From positions 1 through 37,728 of the forward strand of contig DGXB01000099.1 of NCBI GenBank assembly GCA_002396205.1: a stretch of DNA of 37,728 bases, written 5' to 3'. Position 1 is the first letter of the stretch. The number at the start of each line of letters is the position of its first letter. The stretch is from Bacteroidales bacterium UBA4243 (GTDB lineage: Bacteria; Bacteroidota; Bacteroidia; Bacteroidales; F082). Below the pieces are notes generated by a model. It did not search any database and was not told the DNA's origin. It saw only the letters and a list, made by a program, of their open reading frames with translations. Shown here piece after piece: positions 23,394 to 31,920 of this stretch. A program made the translations under genes and the position numbers.

Positions 23394-26300
23394 ATGGAAG
23401 GCAACAACAACAAACCAAAGATGTCGCTGAAAGACCTCGCGTCGCAGATGAAACCCAAGGCGGACGAGACGACTTCAGTACCCGAAAGCACGGCTGTGGC
23501 ACCGGAAACGATGCCAAAAGCTACCCATACGCCAGAAGGGACAGCCATAGCCCCCGAAAGGACAGCAACGGCTCCCGAAAGGACAGCGACGGCTCCTGAA
23601 AGGACAGCAACGGTCCCCGGAAGGGCGGCCAAACCGCAAGGCCAAACCGCCTCTGGGTTTACGTACCAAGTGGGCGAAGATGTTGCAGTGGGCGGCCACA
23701 ACTGCACCATCATGGAACGTCTTGGCAACGGCACCGAAGGCGAGATATTCAAAGTGAAGGAAGGCAAGAAAACCTTCGCCTTGAAACTCTGTCACCCAGG
23801 GTTCCGAACCAACAAGAAGGTGTTGGACGCCTTGCAGCCACTGAAGGGCAAGGACTGCATCGTCGACATTGAAGCCTATGGCGACACCTTCGAGCTGATG
23901 GAGTTCATCGAAGGCAAAAGCGCGGCAAACACCGACTTCAACTTTGCCGCCGACCCCAAGCACGAGAAAAAGGCGCAAGCCATCCTTCTCATCGCCTACA
24001 GCATCGCTATGAGCCTCGACAAAATGCACGAAGCCAATGTGCTGCACAAAGACGTGAAGCCCGCCAACATCCTCATCAAGGACAGGGAAACTTGGAGTTG
24101 TGTGCTGTGCGACTTTGGCATTGCCGACCTGCTGAAAACCGAGACCAAGGACGGCATCATGCGCAAATATTGCGTGACCAAGCGCAACCGCACCCCCATC
24201 TATGCCGCCCCCGAAATCTACAAGGAAGACAACGCCACCATGAACGACGACGGGAGCATATCGAGCGAGATGACTCCCAAGGCCGACTTCTATTCGCTCG
24301 GCATGACCATACTCTCGATGTGGATGGGCGAAAAGGCCTTCACACGCGCCGAAGAGGAAAACTCGCTCCGCAAGATGAAAGGCACCATCGACATCCCCGC
24401 CGACATCCCCGACCCGCTCAACCGCATCGTGAGGGGACTGCTCATCAAAAGCCCGGAGAAACGATGGGACTTCAAGTCGATTGACACCTACATCAACGGG
24501 CAGGACGTGCCCGTGGAGGAAGACGAGATTCTGGCCGATCTCAACATTGTCTACAACGCCTCGAAACACCAGACCGCACACACCTTTGAGGACCTGACCG
24601 ACTTCATGGCCGAAGACATCGCCCTCGCGGCACGTTACCTCTACAAAGGCCAAATCAACAAGTGGCTCGCCGACTATCCCGAACTGCAAGCCCGATTGGA
24701 CGACATCGTTGAGGACCGCTATCGAAATGACCAAAACGGCGGCGCGGTGGCTGCCATCTACGCCATTTGGCCCGACAGACCTTTCGAGCTCGATGGAAGC
24801 GACAAGGAAACAGGGAAGAAAGTGTCGTATAAAGCTCAAACGTTGAAAGAAGTCAGCGACTTCTATAACCGCGCAGAGGGATCCTATGACACCAACAAAT
24901 CCATTGAAAGCCAAAAATTTACGGAATGGGTCAGGATGCGCGATCCCAAGTTGGCCGATGCCTTGCCTGGCGAACACATGCTTCGCATACAAACCATCGA
25001 CCCGCTCTCGGACATCAACCTTTGCAACGACCCCACCGATCCTCATTATGCCATGACTGCCGAAGGCATTGGCAAGGTGCTTAACGATGTCTATAACATT
25101 TGTTGGAACAAGTGCAAAGGCAATATTTGGGACTACGATAATGACAAGCAGAAAAAAGACACCCGATATCGCTATCTCAACATCAACGCGGTCGGAGGCA
25201 TCACTTTCAATTTCCAAACGATAGGGTCGGAGTCGGATTCATACGTCGTCGATTTCATGAAAACCAAGGGCGAGCGTTTCCGCAAGCAAATCGACTGGAT
25301 GGAGTTTTGCCTTGATTATGACAACGACGACAACCAAAAGAAAGCCGGTCCCAAAGACGAGGACTATCTCCAGCAAGTGGCATGGATGAAGGTCATCAAA
25401 GGCTTTGGCATCGACCCGTTATATCATCTCGAAGACGAGGACGCCGACGTGACCACGGTGAGCGAACTGTTCAAATTCTCGAAAAAGACCCTCAAGAAAG
25501 AATACGAGGAACGTGGTTTGCGGGGCTGGCTCGCGGTGCAGCACCACGAAAACCCCAACGCCAACCTCAAGCCGCAATTCACCTACGAAAAACTCTTGCA
25601 CGAATACCTTGAGGATGTCGGCAAGATTGCCCCTGACGACACCGCCGTCCAACGTTTCGAGGAGGCCCGTGATGAAGCCAAACGCATCGTCAGCGAAGGC
25701 AAAGGCAAGATAGGCAAGCAGAGCCGGCGCAACGCCACGCAGTTCCTCTGGTCGCTGCTTTTGGGCGTGTTGCCGCTCACCGCACTCGCCATCGTGCTCG
25801 TGGTGAACATCATCATGCATCCCACTGTCGACACGTCGGGCCTCAAGTTGGAGAACTGGATCTGGCCGGTGGGACTTGTCGCCGGAGCCATACTCTATTT
25901 CGTCCTCGACACCGATGGCTGCCTGATACCCATCATCGTAGGCGTAGTGGGTGCCGCCGTGCTCTTCTTCTTGGTGAAGTTCCTTGGGCAGTTCATCCTG
26001 TATTTCTACTTGGTCGTCGTTTTGGCCGCACTGATTACGTTCACCATACTTACCGTCTTCAACAAGAGCGAATTTGCCAAGAAAGCCCGCAAGTTCGAAA
26101 AGCCTGGCTTCGAGGAATATGTGCTCGAACCGCTCTATTACGCTTATGGCGATGAGGACGAGTTCGACTCTTCACTCAACGGCTTGGTCGACGACTCATA
26201 CATCAACAAATGGGGAAGTGACCTCACAGGTCGTCGCCGATATGTCCTCATATTCATTGGTGCCTCGGTGCTGCTATGGAGTTTCAGCCTGTTGCTCCCG

Positions 26301-26657
26301 CGTGGTGGGACGGAAACGCAAAATCCGTTCATGCAAAAGATAGCGCACACTTTGGGTTGGGACAAAGTCGAAGAAAAAGCGGCTGAAGAGACCATTGTCA
26401 TGCCATTGATTACCAAGAATCTACAAAAAGGCAGCAAGGGCGAGGCCGTGACTGCCATGCAGAAACGCCTCAAGCAGTTGGGTTACTTCGATGGCGAGGC
26501 CTCGGGCACCTTCGACGATGCCACGCGCACCGCCGTGAAAGCATTCCAAAAGGACAACAAGTTGACCGCCGACGGCGTGGTGGGCAATAAGACGCTGAAA
26601 AAGATGTTTGAGCCTGAAGCGAAACACGCCAGTGAGAAAGCACCTACAAACAAATAG
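23394..26657 (+). CDS. Membrane Ser/Thr protein kinase with peptidoglycan-binding domain
   Basis: The 1087-residue protein begins with a Pro/Ala/Thr-rich tail holding four 7-residue repeats (TATAPER type). A Hanks-type kinase domain follows (about 105-370): glycine loop GNGTEG (111-116), FALK Lys131, HKD with Asp220 then KPAN, DFG Asp240, APE (272-274) and a late Arg357. After a long region without a known domain come five predicted helices (about 784-808, 822-838, 843-863, 866-888, 950-968). A PGB1-type peptidoglycan-binding domain lies at the end (about 1009-1072, LQKGSKGEAVTAMQKRLKQL). Five helices put the kinase inside and the PGB domain outside. It therefore probably reads the cell wall or envelope. 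Partner phosphatase and FHA protein lie downstream. All catalytic residues are present. Confidence 0.9.
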   Translation: MEGNNNKPKMSLKDLASQMKPKADETTSVPESTAVAPETMPKATHTPEGTAIAPERTATAPERTATAPERTATVPGRAAKPQGQTASGFTYQVGEDVAVGGHNCTIMERLGNGTEGEIFKVKEGKKTFALKLCHPGFRTNKKVLDALQPLKGKDCIVDIEAYGDTFELMEFIEGKSAANTDFNFAADPKHEKKAQAILLIAYSIAMSLDKMHEANVLHKDVKPANILIKDRETWSCVLCDFGIADLLKTETKDGIMRKYCVTKRNRTPIYAAPEIYKEDNATMNDDGSISSEMTPKADFYSLGMTILSMWMGEKAFTRAEEENSLRKMKGTIDIPADIPDPLNRIVRGLLIKSPEKRWDFKSIDTYINGQDVPVEEDEILADLNIVYNASKHQTAHTFEDLTDFMAEDIALAARYLYKGQINKWLADYPELQARLDDIVEDRYRNDQNGGAVAAIYAIWPDRPFELDGSDKETGKKVSYKAQTLKEVSDFYNRAEGSYDTNKSIESQKFTEWVRMRDPKLADALPGEHMLRIQTIDPLSDINLCNDPTDPHYAMTAEGIGKVLNDVYNICWNKCKGNIWDYDNDKQKKDTRYRYLNINAVGGITFNFQTIGSESDSYVVDFMKTKGERFRKQIDWMEFCLDYDNDDNQKKAGPKDEDYLQQVAWMKVIKGFGIDPLYHLEDEDADVTTVSELFKFSKKTLKKEYEERGLRGWLAVQHHENPNANLKPQFTYEKLLHEYLEDVGKIAPDDTAVQRFEEARDEAKRIVSEGKGKIGKQSRRNATQFLWSLLLGVLPLTALAIVLVVNIIMHPTVDTSGLKLENWIWPVGLVAGAILYFVLDTDGCLIPIIVGVVGAAVLFFLVKFLGQFILYFYLVVVLAALITFTILTVFNKSEFAKKARKFEKPGFEEYVLEPLYYAYGDEDEFDSSLNGLVDDSYINKWGSDLTGRRRYVLIFIGASVLLWSFSLLLPRGGTETQNPFMQKIAHTLGWDKVEEKAAEETIVMPLITKNLQKGSKGEAVTAMQKRLKQLGYFDGEASGTFDDATRTAVKAFQKDNKLTADGVVGNKTLKKMFEPEAKHASEKAPTNK
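23540..23623 (+). repeat. Four tandem 21-bp repeats in the kinase gene
   Basis: Four in-frame 21-base units of the type GACAGCAACGGCTCCCGAAAG follow one another, with a few changes in each. They encode TAIAPER, TATAPER, TATAPER and TATVPGR. The copy number can change without breaking the frame, so the linker before the kinase domain may vary between strains. The Thr residues are possible autophosphorylation sites. Confidence 0.9.
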
Positions 26658-26665
26658 TTCCAGCC

Positions 26666-29600
26666 ATGAAAACCTGTGAGAAATGCCATAAGACCAACCG
26701 CGACGAGGCGAAATTTTGTCGCTTCTGCGGTGAGAAGATAACCGTCGCCGACGAGATAGGCATCATCGGCAAGAAATCCATGCAGGCCGAATTCGACAAG
26801 CTGACCAAGACCTTGAAAGTGGCCAAGCAACTCGCTTCGATGGGCAACCATGTCGGCCTTGATTGCCTCGTCATGGGCGATGCAGGCACGGGCAAGCACT
26901 ACATGGCCCTGGTTATCGCCGACATGATGGTCAAGGCCGGTCTTACCGACAAGCCCGTCAAGGAGGTGGCCGCTTCGGAATGGAACGAGTTTCTCGGCAA
27001 GTTCGACGAGAACATCTCAGCCCTGCAAAACGGGATATTGGTCATCAACAACGCCCAAAAACTGCTGTCCATCACCAAAGCCGATCGCGTGGGCGAGCTT
27101 GATAAGCTGTTCGACAAGATGAAAAACGGCAAGGCCCCCATCGTCATACTGAGCGGCGATATCAACGACATGACCAATTTCCTTGAGAACAACAAGGACG
27201 TGGCAGGACTTTTCGAGTTCCGCTTCCAGCTGGACTCTTTCTCCATCGACGACCTTGTTAGCCTGACTTCGGCCTTGCTGAAAAAAGAGAAACGCATGGA
27301 CATCGCCGATGAGGCCTTGCCCAAGCTGCGTGCCCACTTCTCATGGTATATGCGGCAGAAAGAGCTGACCTACGTCAATGGTCGACTTGCCGAGAAAGTG
27401 GCCAACGATTTGTGTGTCAGTGCCAAATTGCGTGGCAGCGACACCATAGAAGCCGTTGACATTGATGACGACAAAACCTTCGTTCCCAAGACAGAGGAAC
27501 AGATTTTCAGGGAGTTGGACGGCTACATCGGCCTGCAAAGCGTGAAAGACGAAATCAGGGCCATCGTGAGCAACGTCAAGGAAAGAAGGGAGAAAGGCAT
27601 GACCGCGAAGCTGTTGAAGGACCATTACCTTTTCACGGGCAATCCGGGTACGGGCAAGACCACTTTTGCTCGCAAGTTTGGCGAAATCTTGAACGCCATC
27701 GGTGCCTTGCCCACCGGCCAGTTTGTGGAAATTTCGGGCAAGGATTTCATCGGGCAGTATTTGGGCGACACGGAGGCCAATGTGAAGAGCTATGTCAACA
27801 AGGCAATGGGCGGTGTGTTGTTTATCGACGAGGCTTATGCCTTGGGAAACACTACGCAAAGTAGGAGTGGAGGCAGCTATGGGATGGATGCCATTAATAC
27901 ACTCCTGAATTTGCTTGAAAACCGCAAAGGCGAATTCGTGTGCATCATGGCTGGCTACACCAAGGAAATGGGTGAGTTGGTAAGGATGAACCCTGGCATC
28001 CCTTCACGCTGCAATGTGACGATTGAGTTCCCCGACTATTCGGCCCGCGAGCTGGAGCAACTCTTCCGTATGTACCTCAAACGCAACGATGAGGACACCG
28101 TTTTCACCCTCGACGCGAAGGCGGAGGAAATGCTCCCCAAAGTGTTCGACCGTATGTATCTTAAGCGCGGCGACACCTTTGGCAACGCCCGCGAGGTGCG
28201 CAACCTCTTTGATTTGGCATTGAAACGCCACCGTTTGCGTAAACAACAACCGGACTTCGTCGAAAACCAGTTCTCCTACGCCGACATCGTTGGCGAGGCC
28301 GACACGAAGGAAATCTCCGTCGACGACGTGATGAAGGAACTCGACGGCTTTGTGGGAATGAAGTCGGTGAAAGACGCCATCCGCCGTATCGCCCAGGAGA
28401 TTGCCGTGCAGAAGCAACTGATCGAGATGGGGGAGGCACAGGAAGGACTCACCAAGTACAACTTCATCCTCACGGGCAATCCTGGCACGGGTAAGAGTAC
28501 CGTGGCACGCATCTTCGGCAAGATCTTCAAGGCCCTCGGTGTCACTAGCACCGACAAGGTGACGGAGAAGGTGCCGAAAGACATCATCGGAATGTATGTC
28601 AACGAGTCGGACAAGAACATGGACAAGGCCATCAATGAGGCCATGGGCGGCGTGCTCTTCCTCGACGAGGCCTACGACCTCGAACCGATGGACGAGGCGG
28701 GCCGCAGCACCAGCTCGGAAGGCAAAAAGGCCGTGCAGACCCTCATGACACGCATGGAGAACGAGGCGGGCAAGTTCGTGGTGGTTTGTGCTGGCTATCC
28801 CAAGGAGATGGCCGCCTTCATGAATTCCAACCCAGGCCTGAAGCGGCGTTTTTCGCACACCATCCACATCGACGACTACACCGCCGAGGAACTTCTCGAA
28901 ATCTACGAAAGGGCGGCAAAGGCCAAGAAATACAACTTCACCCTCGGCGACGACACCGTGCGCATGAAGGCACTCAACATGTTCCGCAACATGGTGGCCA
29001 TGAAAGACGACAAGTTCGGCAACGCGGGCGAGGCCATGAAAAAAGTGGCCGAGACCAAGACCAACATCAACAACCGCATCAGCAGCCTCCCGTTCGACCA
29101 ATGGACACCCGAAGTGTTGCACACGGCTTTTTTGGAGGACATTCCCTTTGAGGAGCCGGAGAAGGTCTCGGTCGACGAATGTCTCCAAGAACTCAACCAA
29201 CTCATCGGTCTTGGTGGCGTCAAGGCATTGCTCACGAAGCTCGCCCATACCATCAACAACGAGATTGAGAGTGCCCGCGTCGAGAACCGTCGCCCCGAGA
29301 TTCCGCTTGGCCACTATCTCTTCCTCGGCAATCCGGGCACGGGCAAGACCACGGTGGCAAGGCTTATGGGCAAGATACTCTATTCCATGGGTGCATTGCC
29401 GTCGCCCAACGTTGTGGAAGTCGGAAAAGCTAATCTCGTCGGAAGATATGTGGGCGACACCGAAGCCATCACCTCGCACATGATTGACAGTGCCATGGGT
29501 GGCATACTTTTCATCGACGAGGCATATCAGCTCGCCTCCGACCAATTTGGCCGCAGCGCCCTCGAAACCCTTGTGGCACGGCTCGAGAACGACCGAGGCA

Positions 29601-29971
29601 AGTTCGTCTGCATCGCCGCCGGCTATTCCTTCGAGATGCAACAGTTCTTGGCCGAGAACAGCGGATTCGAGTCGCGCTTCCCCAAGCAGAACCGCATCGT
29701 GTTCGACGACTACTCGCCGCAAGAGCTTTTCGACATCTTCATGATTCACGCACGCAAAGGAGGCTACATCCTCGACGCGATGGCAGAGAACGCGGTGCGT
29801 GGCAAACTCACGATGATGTACAACACCCGAGGCCGCACCTTCGGCAACGGTCGCGAGGCCCGCAACCTCTTCGACGAAGTCAAGGGCAACCTGGCCATGC
29901 GCCTCGCCGAAGAAGGCGGCGCGCCTACTGCGGAAGAACGTAAAACGATTAAAATGGAGGATGTGATATGA
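26666..29971 (+). CDS. Zinc-ribbon protein with four AAA modules (CbxX/CfxQ type)
   Basis: The 1101-residue protein opens with a zinc ribbon (Cys4, Cys7, Cys18, Cys21) and then holds four P-loop modules. The first has GDAGTGKH (71-78), but its Walker B segment reads ILVINNAQ, lacking the acidic pair, so it likely binds but does not hydrolyse ATP. The next three are typical CbxX/CfxQ AAA+ domains. They have GNPGTGKT (325), GNPGTGKS (604) and GNPGTGKT (888), Walker B FIDEA or FLDEA (386, 665, 949), and conserved R-containing finger segments (PSRCN, KRRFS, ESRFP). Relatives include RuBisCO activase CbbX, SpoVK and the ESX protein EccA, all of which remodel proteins. It overlaps the FHA gene by four bases. 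Confidence 0.9.
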   Translation: MKTCEKCHKTNRDEAKFCRFCGEKITVADEIGIIGKKSMQAEFDKLTKTLKVAKQLASMGNHVGLDCLVMGDAGTGKHYMALVIADMMVKAGLTDKPVKEVAASEWNEFLGKFDENISALQNGILVINNAQKLLSITKADRVGELDKLFDKMKNGKAPIVILSGDINDMTNFLENNKDVAGLFEFRFQLDSFSIDDLVSLTSALLKKEKRMDIADEALPKLRAHFSWYMRQKELTYVNGRLAEKVANDLCVSAKLRGSDTIEAVDIDDDKTFVPKTEEQIFRELDGYIGLQSVKDEIRAIVSNVKERREKGMTAKLLKDHYLFTGNPGTGKTTFARKFGEILNAIGALPTGQFVEISGKDFIGQYLGDTEANVKSYVNKAMGGVLFIDEAYALGNTTQSRSGGSYGMDAINTLLNLLENRKGEFVCIMAGYTKEMGELVRMNPGIPSRCNVTIEFPDYSARELEQLFRMYLKRNDEDTVFTLDAKAEEMLPKVFDRMYLKRGDTFGNAREVRNLFDLALKRHRLRKQQPDFVENQFSYADIVGEADTKEISVDDVMKELDGFVGMKSVKDAIRRIAQEIAVQKQLIEMGEAQEGLTKYNFILTGNPGTGKSTVARIFGKIFKALGVTSTDKVTEKVPKDIIGMYVNESDKNMDKAINEAMGGVLFLDEAYDLEPMDEAGRSTSSEGKKAVQTLMTRMENEAGKFVVVCAGYPKEMAAFMNSNPGLKRRFSHTIHIDDYTAEELLEIYERAAKAKKYNFTLGDDTVRMKALNMFRNMVAMKDDKFGNAGEAMKKVAETKTNINNRISSLPFDQWTPEVLHTAFLEDIPFEEPEKVSVDECLQELNQLIGLGGVKALLTKLAHTINNEIESARVENRRPEIPLGHYLFLGNPGTGKTTVARLMGKILYSMGALPSPNVVEVGKANLVGRYVGDTEAITSHMIDSAMGGILFIDEAYQLASDQFGRSALETLVARLENDRGKFVCIAAGYSFEMQQFLAENSGFESRFPKQNRIVFDDYSPQELFDIFMIHARKGGYILDAMAENAVRGKLTMMYNTRGRTFGNGREARNLFDEVKGNLAMRLAEEGGAPTAEERKTIKMEDVI

Positions 29972-30531
29972 TACAATGCCCAAGCTGTCGGGCCATGATC
30001 CCCGACGATAGCGCTTTCTGTGACCAATGCGGTACCGAGCTGATGTGGTGCCCCGAGTGCAAACGCCCCAAACCCAACCGAGGACGCGAATGTCCCGTTT
30101 GCGGCAGCGACCTCGTCCCCGGGAGGAAATATCTCAACGGCAGTGCCCAACAGCCGCAAGCAGTTGCCCAGCAACCACAAACAATTCCCCAACAGCCGCA
30201 GCAGGACAGCGACATGCCGCAAGGCACGGCGATAAGTGGAACGAATGTGCCAGCTGTACCGACCAAAATCGTCGGCAACGGCTGGGTGTTGCCTTTGCGT
30301 GAGGGACAGTTTGGGCGCACGTCGGGCATTTATCCTGAGTTCGCCTCATGCAAATACATCTCCGGCAAGCACGGAATGTTCACACGAACTGCGGAAGGAT
30401 GGATGGTCGTCGACAACGGTTCCACCAACGGTACTTTTGTCAACGGCATGAGGCTCACCGCCGGCGTTGGAGCACCGATAAAAATAGGTGATGAACTAAC
30501 CATAGCAACCATAGATTTCAAGGTACAATGA
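29968..30531 (+). CDS. Zinc-ribbon FHA-domain protein
   Basis: FHA domains bind phospho-threonine peptides. The 187-residue protein has two N-terminal zinc-ribbon units (CPSC...CDQC at 4-21; CPEC...CPVC at 28-45), a Gln/Pro-rich linker (about 60-80) and an FHA domain (about 105-187). The FHA motifs are intact: GR (116-117), SGKH with Ser132 and His135, and NGSTNGTFVNG (150-160). It probably reads sites written by the block's kinase, on the AAA protein or scaffolds. Its ATG overlaps the AAA stop (ATGA) and its stop overlaps the PP2C start in the same way, so the three are translationally coupled. Confidence 0.92.
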   Translation: MIQCPSCRAMIPDDSAFCDQCGTELMWCPECKRPKPNRGRECPVCGSDLVPGRKYLNGSAQQPQAVAQQPQTIPQQPQQDSDMPQGTAISGTNVPAVPTKIVGNGWVLPLREGQFGRTSGIYPEFASCKYISGKHGMFTRTAEGWMVVDNGSTNGTFVNGMRLTAGVGAPIKIGDELTIATIDFKVQ

Positions 30532-31289
30532 AGATAGACATACAAGCGATTTGCGACAAAGGAAGGGTGCGCGAAAACAACGAAGACGCCCTTTCCATAG
30601 GAGGCGTGTTCCTCCGCGACGATGCCATGAACCTCACTGTCGACGTGCAGGAAAACGCCGTCTTCTACCTGCTTGTCTCCGACGGCATGGGTGGCCACGA
30701 AAAAGGCGAAGCGGCCAGCGAGATCACCCTCGACGAGATGAAGGAACAATTCGCCATGAACGAGATACAGCCCGATACGTTCAGCGACGACGTCAACGAG
30801 GCCGGGAAATACATCTCCTTCAAACTCAACAACGCCGCCCTCGCCCAAGGACAAACGAAGCCTATGGGCTGCACCCTGACGGGCGTGGTGTGGCACTACG
30901 GCAAGATATACCTCATCAACGCGGGCGACAGTCGCACCTACCGTTTCCGTGGCGGTATTCTGAGACAACTCACCACCGACCAAACCGTGCGAGGCATCAC
31001 TGGTCATCCAGAGGCCAGCAAAGCCCTCCTCAACTGCATCGGCGGCGGACTCACTGGCAAGATCCTCAGCGATGATATCACCAGCAAAATCGTCGAGGGC
31101 GACGTGATTTTGATTTGCTCCGACGGACTCACCGACATGCTCTCCGACGACGAGATAGAAGCCTTGCTCAACGAAGGCATTACCGACGAGGGCATGGCAG
31201 AAAACCTTGTCGAAAAACTGAAAGAAAAAGCCTGTGAAGCAGGTGGTTACGACAATGTTTCAGTCATTCTTGCAAATTGTAAACCATGA
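30528..31289 (+). CDS. PP2C-type Ser/Thr protein phosphatase
   Basis: The 253-residue metal-dependent phosphatase has the standard PP2C motifs. These are GRVRENNEDA (12-21), SDGMGGHEKGE (51-61), INAGDSRTYRFR in the middle, ICSDGLTDML and the final YDNVSVIL. The metal-binding aspartates are all present, so it should be active. It has no membrane helix. It is the obvious eraser for phosphorylation by the kinase five kilobases upstream. The start overlaps the FHA stop by four bases and the stop overlaps the next gene in the same way. This ordering suggests balanced synthesis of FHA and phosphatase. Confidence 0.94.
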   Translation: MKIDIQAICDKGRVRENNEDALSIGGVFLRDDAMNLTVDVQENAVFYLLVSDGMGGHEKGEAASEITLDEMKEQFAMNEIQPDTFSDDVNEAGKYISFKLNNAALAQGQTKPMGCTLTGVVWHYGKIYLINAGDSRTYRFRGGILRQLTTDQTVRGITGHPEASKALLNCIGGGLTGKILSDDITSKIVEGDVILICSDGLTDMLSDDEIEALLNEGITDEGMAENLVEKLKEKACEAGGYDNVSVILANCKP

Positions 31290-31915
31290 TTAAGATAACG
31301 ACACAAAAAACCGACGCCGACCTGTTCGGCAAAAGCAAATGGTGGGGCTTCCCCGACTTGCCCGACTGCCTCGACTATCCCGAAGTCCCCGTCAACGACG
31401 ATGGCGACGAATACGCCGATCCACTTACGTTCGTTTGCCAGATACGCTGCGACGAGATTGCGCCTTACGACAAAGAGAACCTGCTTCCGCACGAGGGGAT
31501 GCTCTACTTCTTTGCCGCCTTGGACTATTTCTTGGGCAACCTTGATGCCATTTCGTCACCCGGCATGGGCGAATGGGAGGTACCTTATTTCAAAGTGCTT
31601 TACGTGCCCGACATCAAGGAACTGCACACCCACAAAATCCTGTTCGAAGACGGGTCGCCTGTCGGTTTGCCTGCCGAAAGCATCACGTTTACCTACGAAT
31701 TGGAGCCGGAATACAACACACGGTTGCTTGGCGAGCCTTACATCGAAGATGTGCGTGAGGCCATGCCCGGAATGCTCTCGCTCCTGCAAATTGACGAGAG
31801 CGACGACTGGAACCTGCGCTTCTATGACTGCGGGATGCTCAACTTCTTGATTTCCAAAGATGACCTGCTGAATCGTCGCTGGCAATACATCAAGTGCTAT
31901 TTGTTCTCGTTTTGA
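31286..31915 (+). CDS. DUF1963 (YwqG-like) protein
   Basis: This 209-residue cytoplasmic protein resembles the DUF1963/YwqG family: KWWGFPDLPDCLDYP near the N-terminus, TFVCQIRCDEIAPYDKENLL, GMLYFFAALDY, and a C-terminal strand with W-rich ends (DDWNLRFYDCGMLNFLI). The biochemical role of the family is unknown, and it is common near stress or conflict genes. It closes the block, overlapping the PP2C gene by four bases (ATGA), and ends five bases from the convergent recX. No terminator is visible between them. Confidence 0.82.
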   Translation: MIKITTQKTDADLFGKSKWWGFPDLPDCLDYPEVPVNDDGDEYADPLTFVCQIRCDEIAPYDKENLLPHEGMLYFFAALDYFLGNLDAISSPGMGEWEVPYFKVLYVPDIKELHTHKILFEDGSPVGLPAESITFTYELEPEYNTRLLGEPYIEDVREAMPGMLSLLQIDESDDWNLRFYDCGMLNFLISKDDLLNRRWQYIKCYLFSF

Positions 31916-31920
31916 GGAGT

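Noticed and set aside
28004..29983. Long minus-strand reading frame opposite the AAA gene (659 codons)
   Set aside because: It is the antisense shadow of the AAA gene in GC-rich DNA and shows no recognisable motifs. The plus-strand product has clear domains throughout. Similar long antisense frames at 18414-19661, 23475-25217 and 20892-21806 are rejected for the same reason.
14065..31915. The signalling block as a type VI secretion, ESX or TerY-phosphorylation locus
   Set aside because: Kinase, FHA, PP2C and CbxX-type AAA proteins recall those systems, but no sheath, baseplate, VgrG/Hcp, ESX membrane or vWA (TerY) protein is visible in or beside the block.
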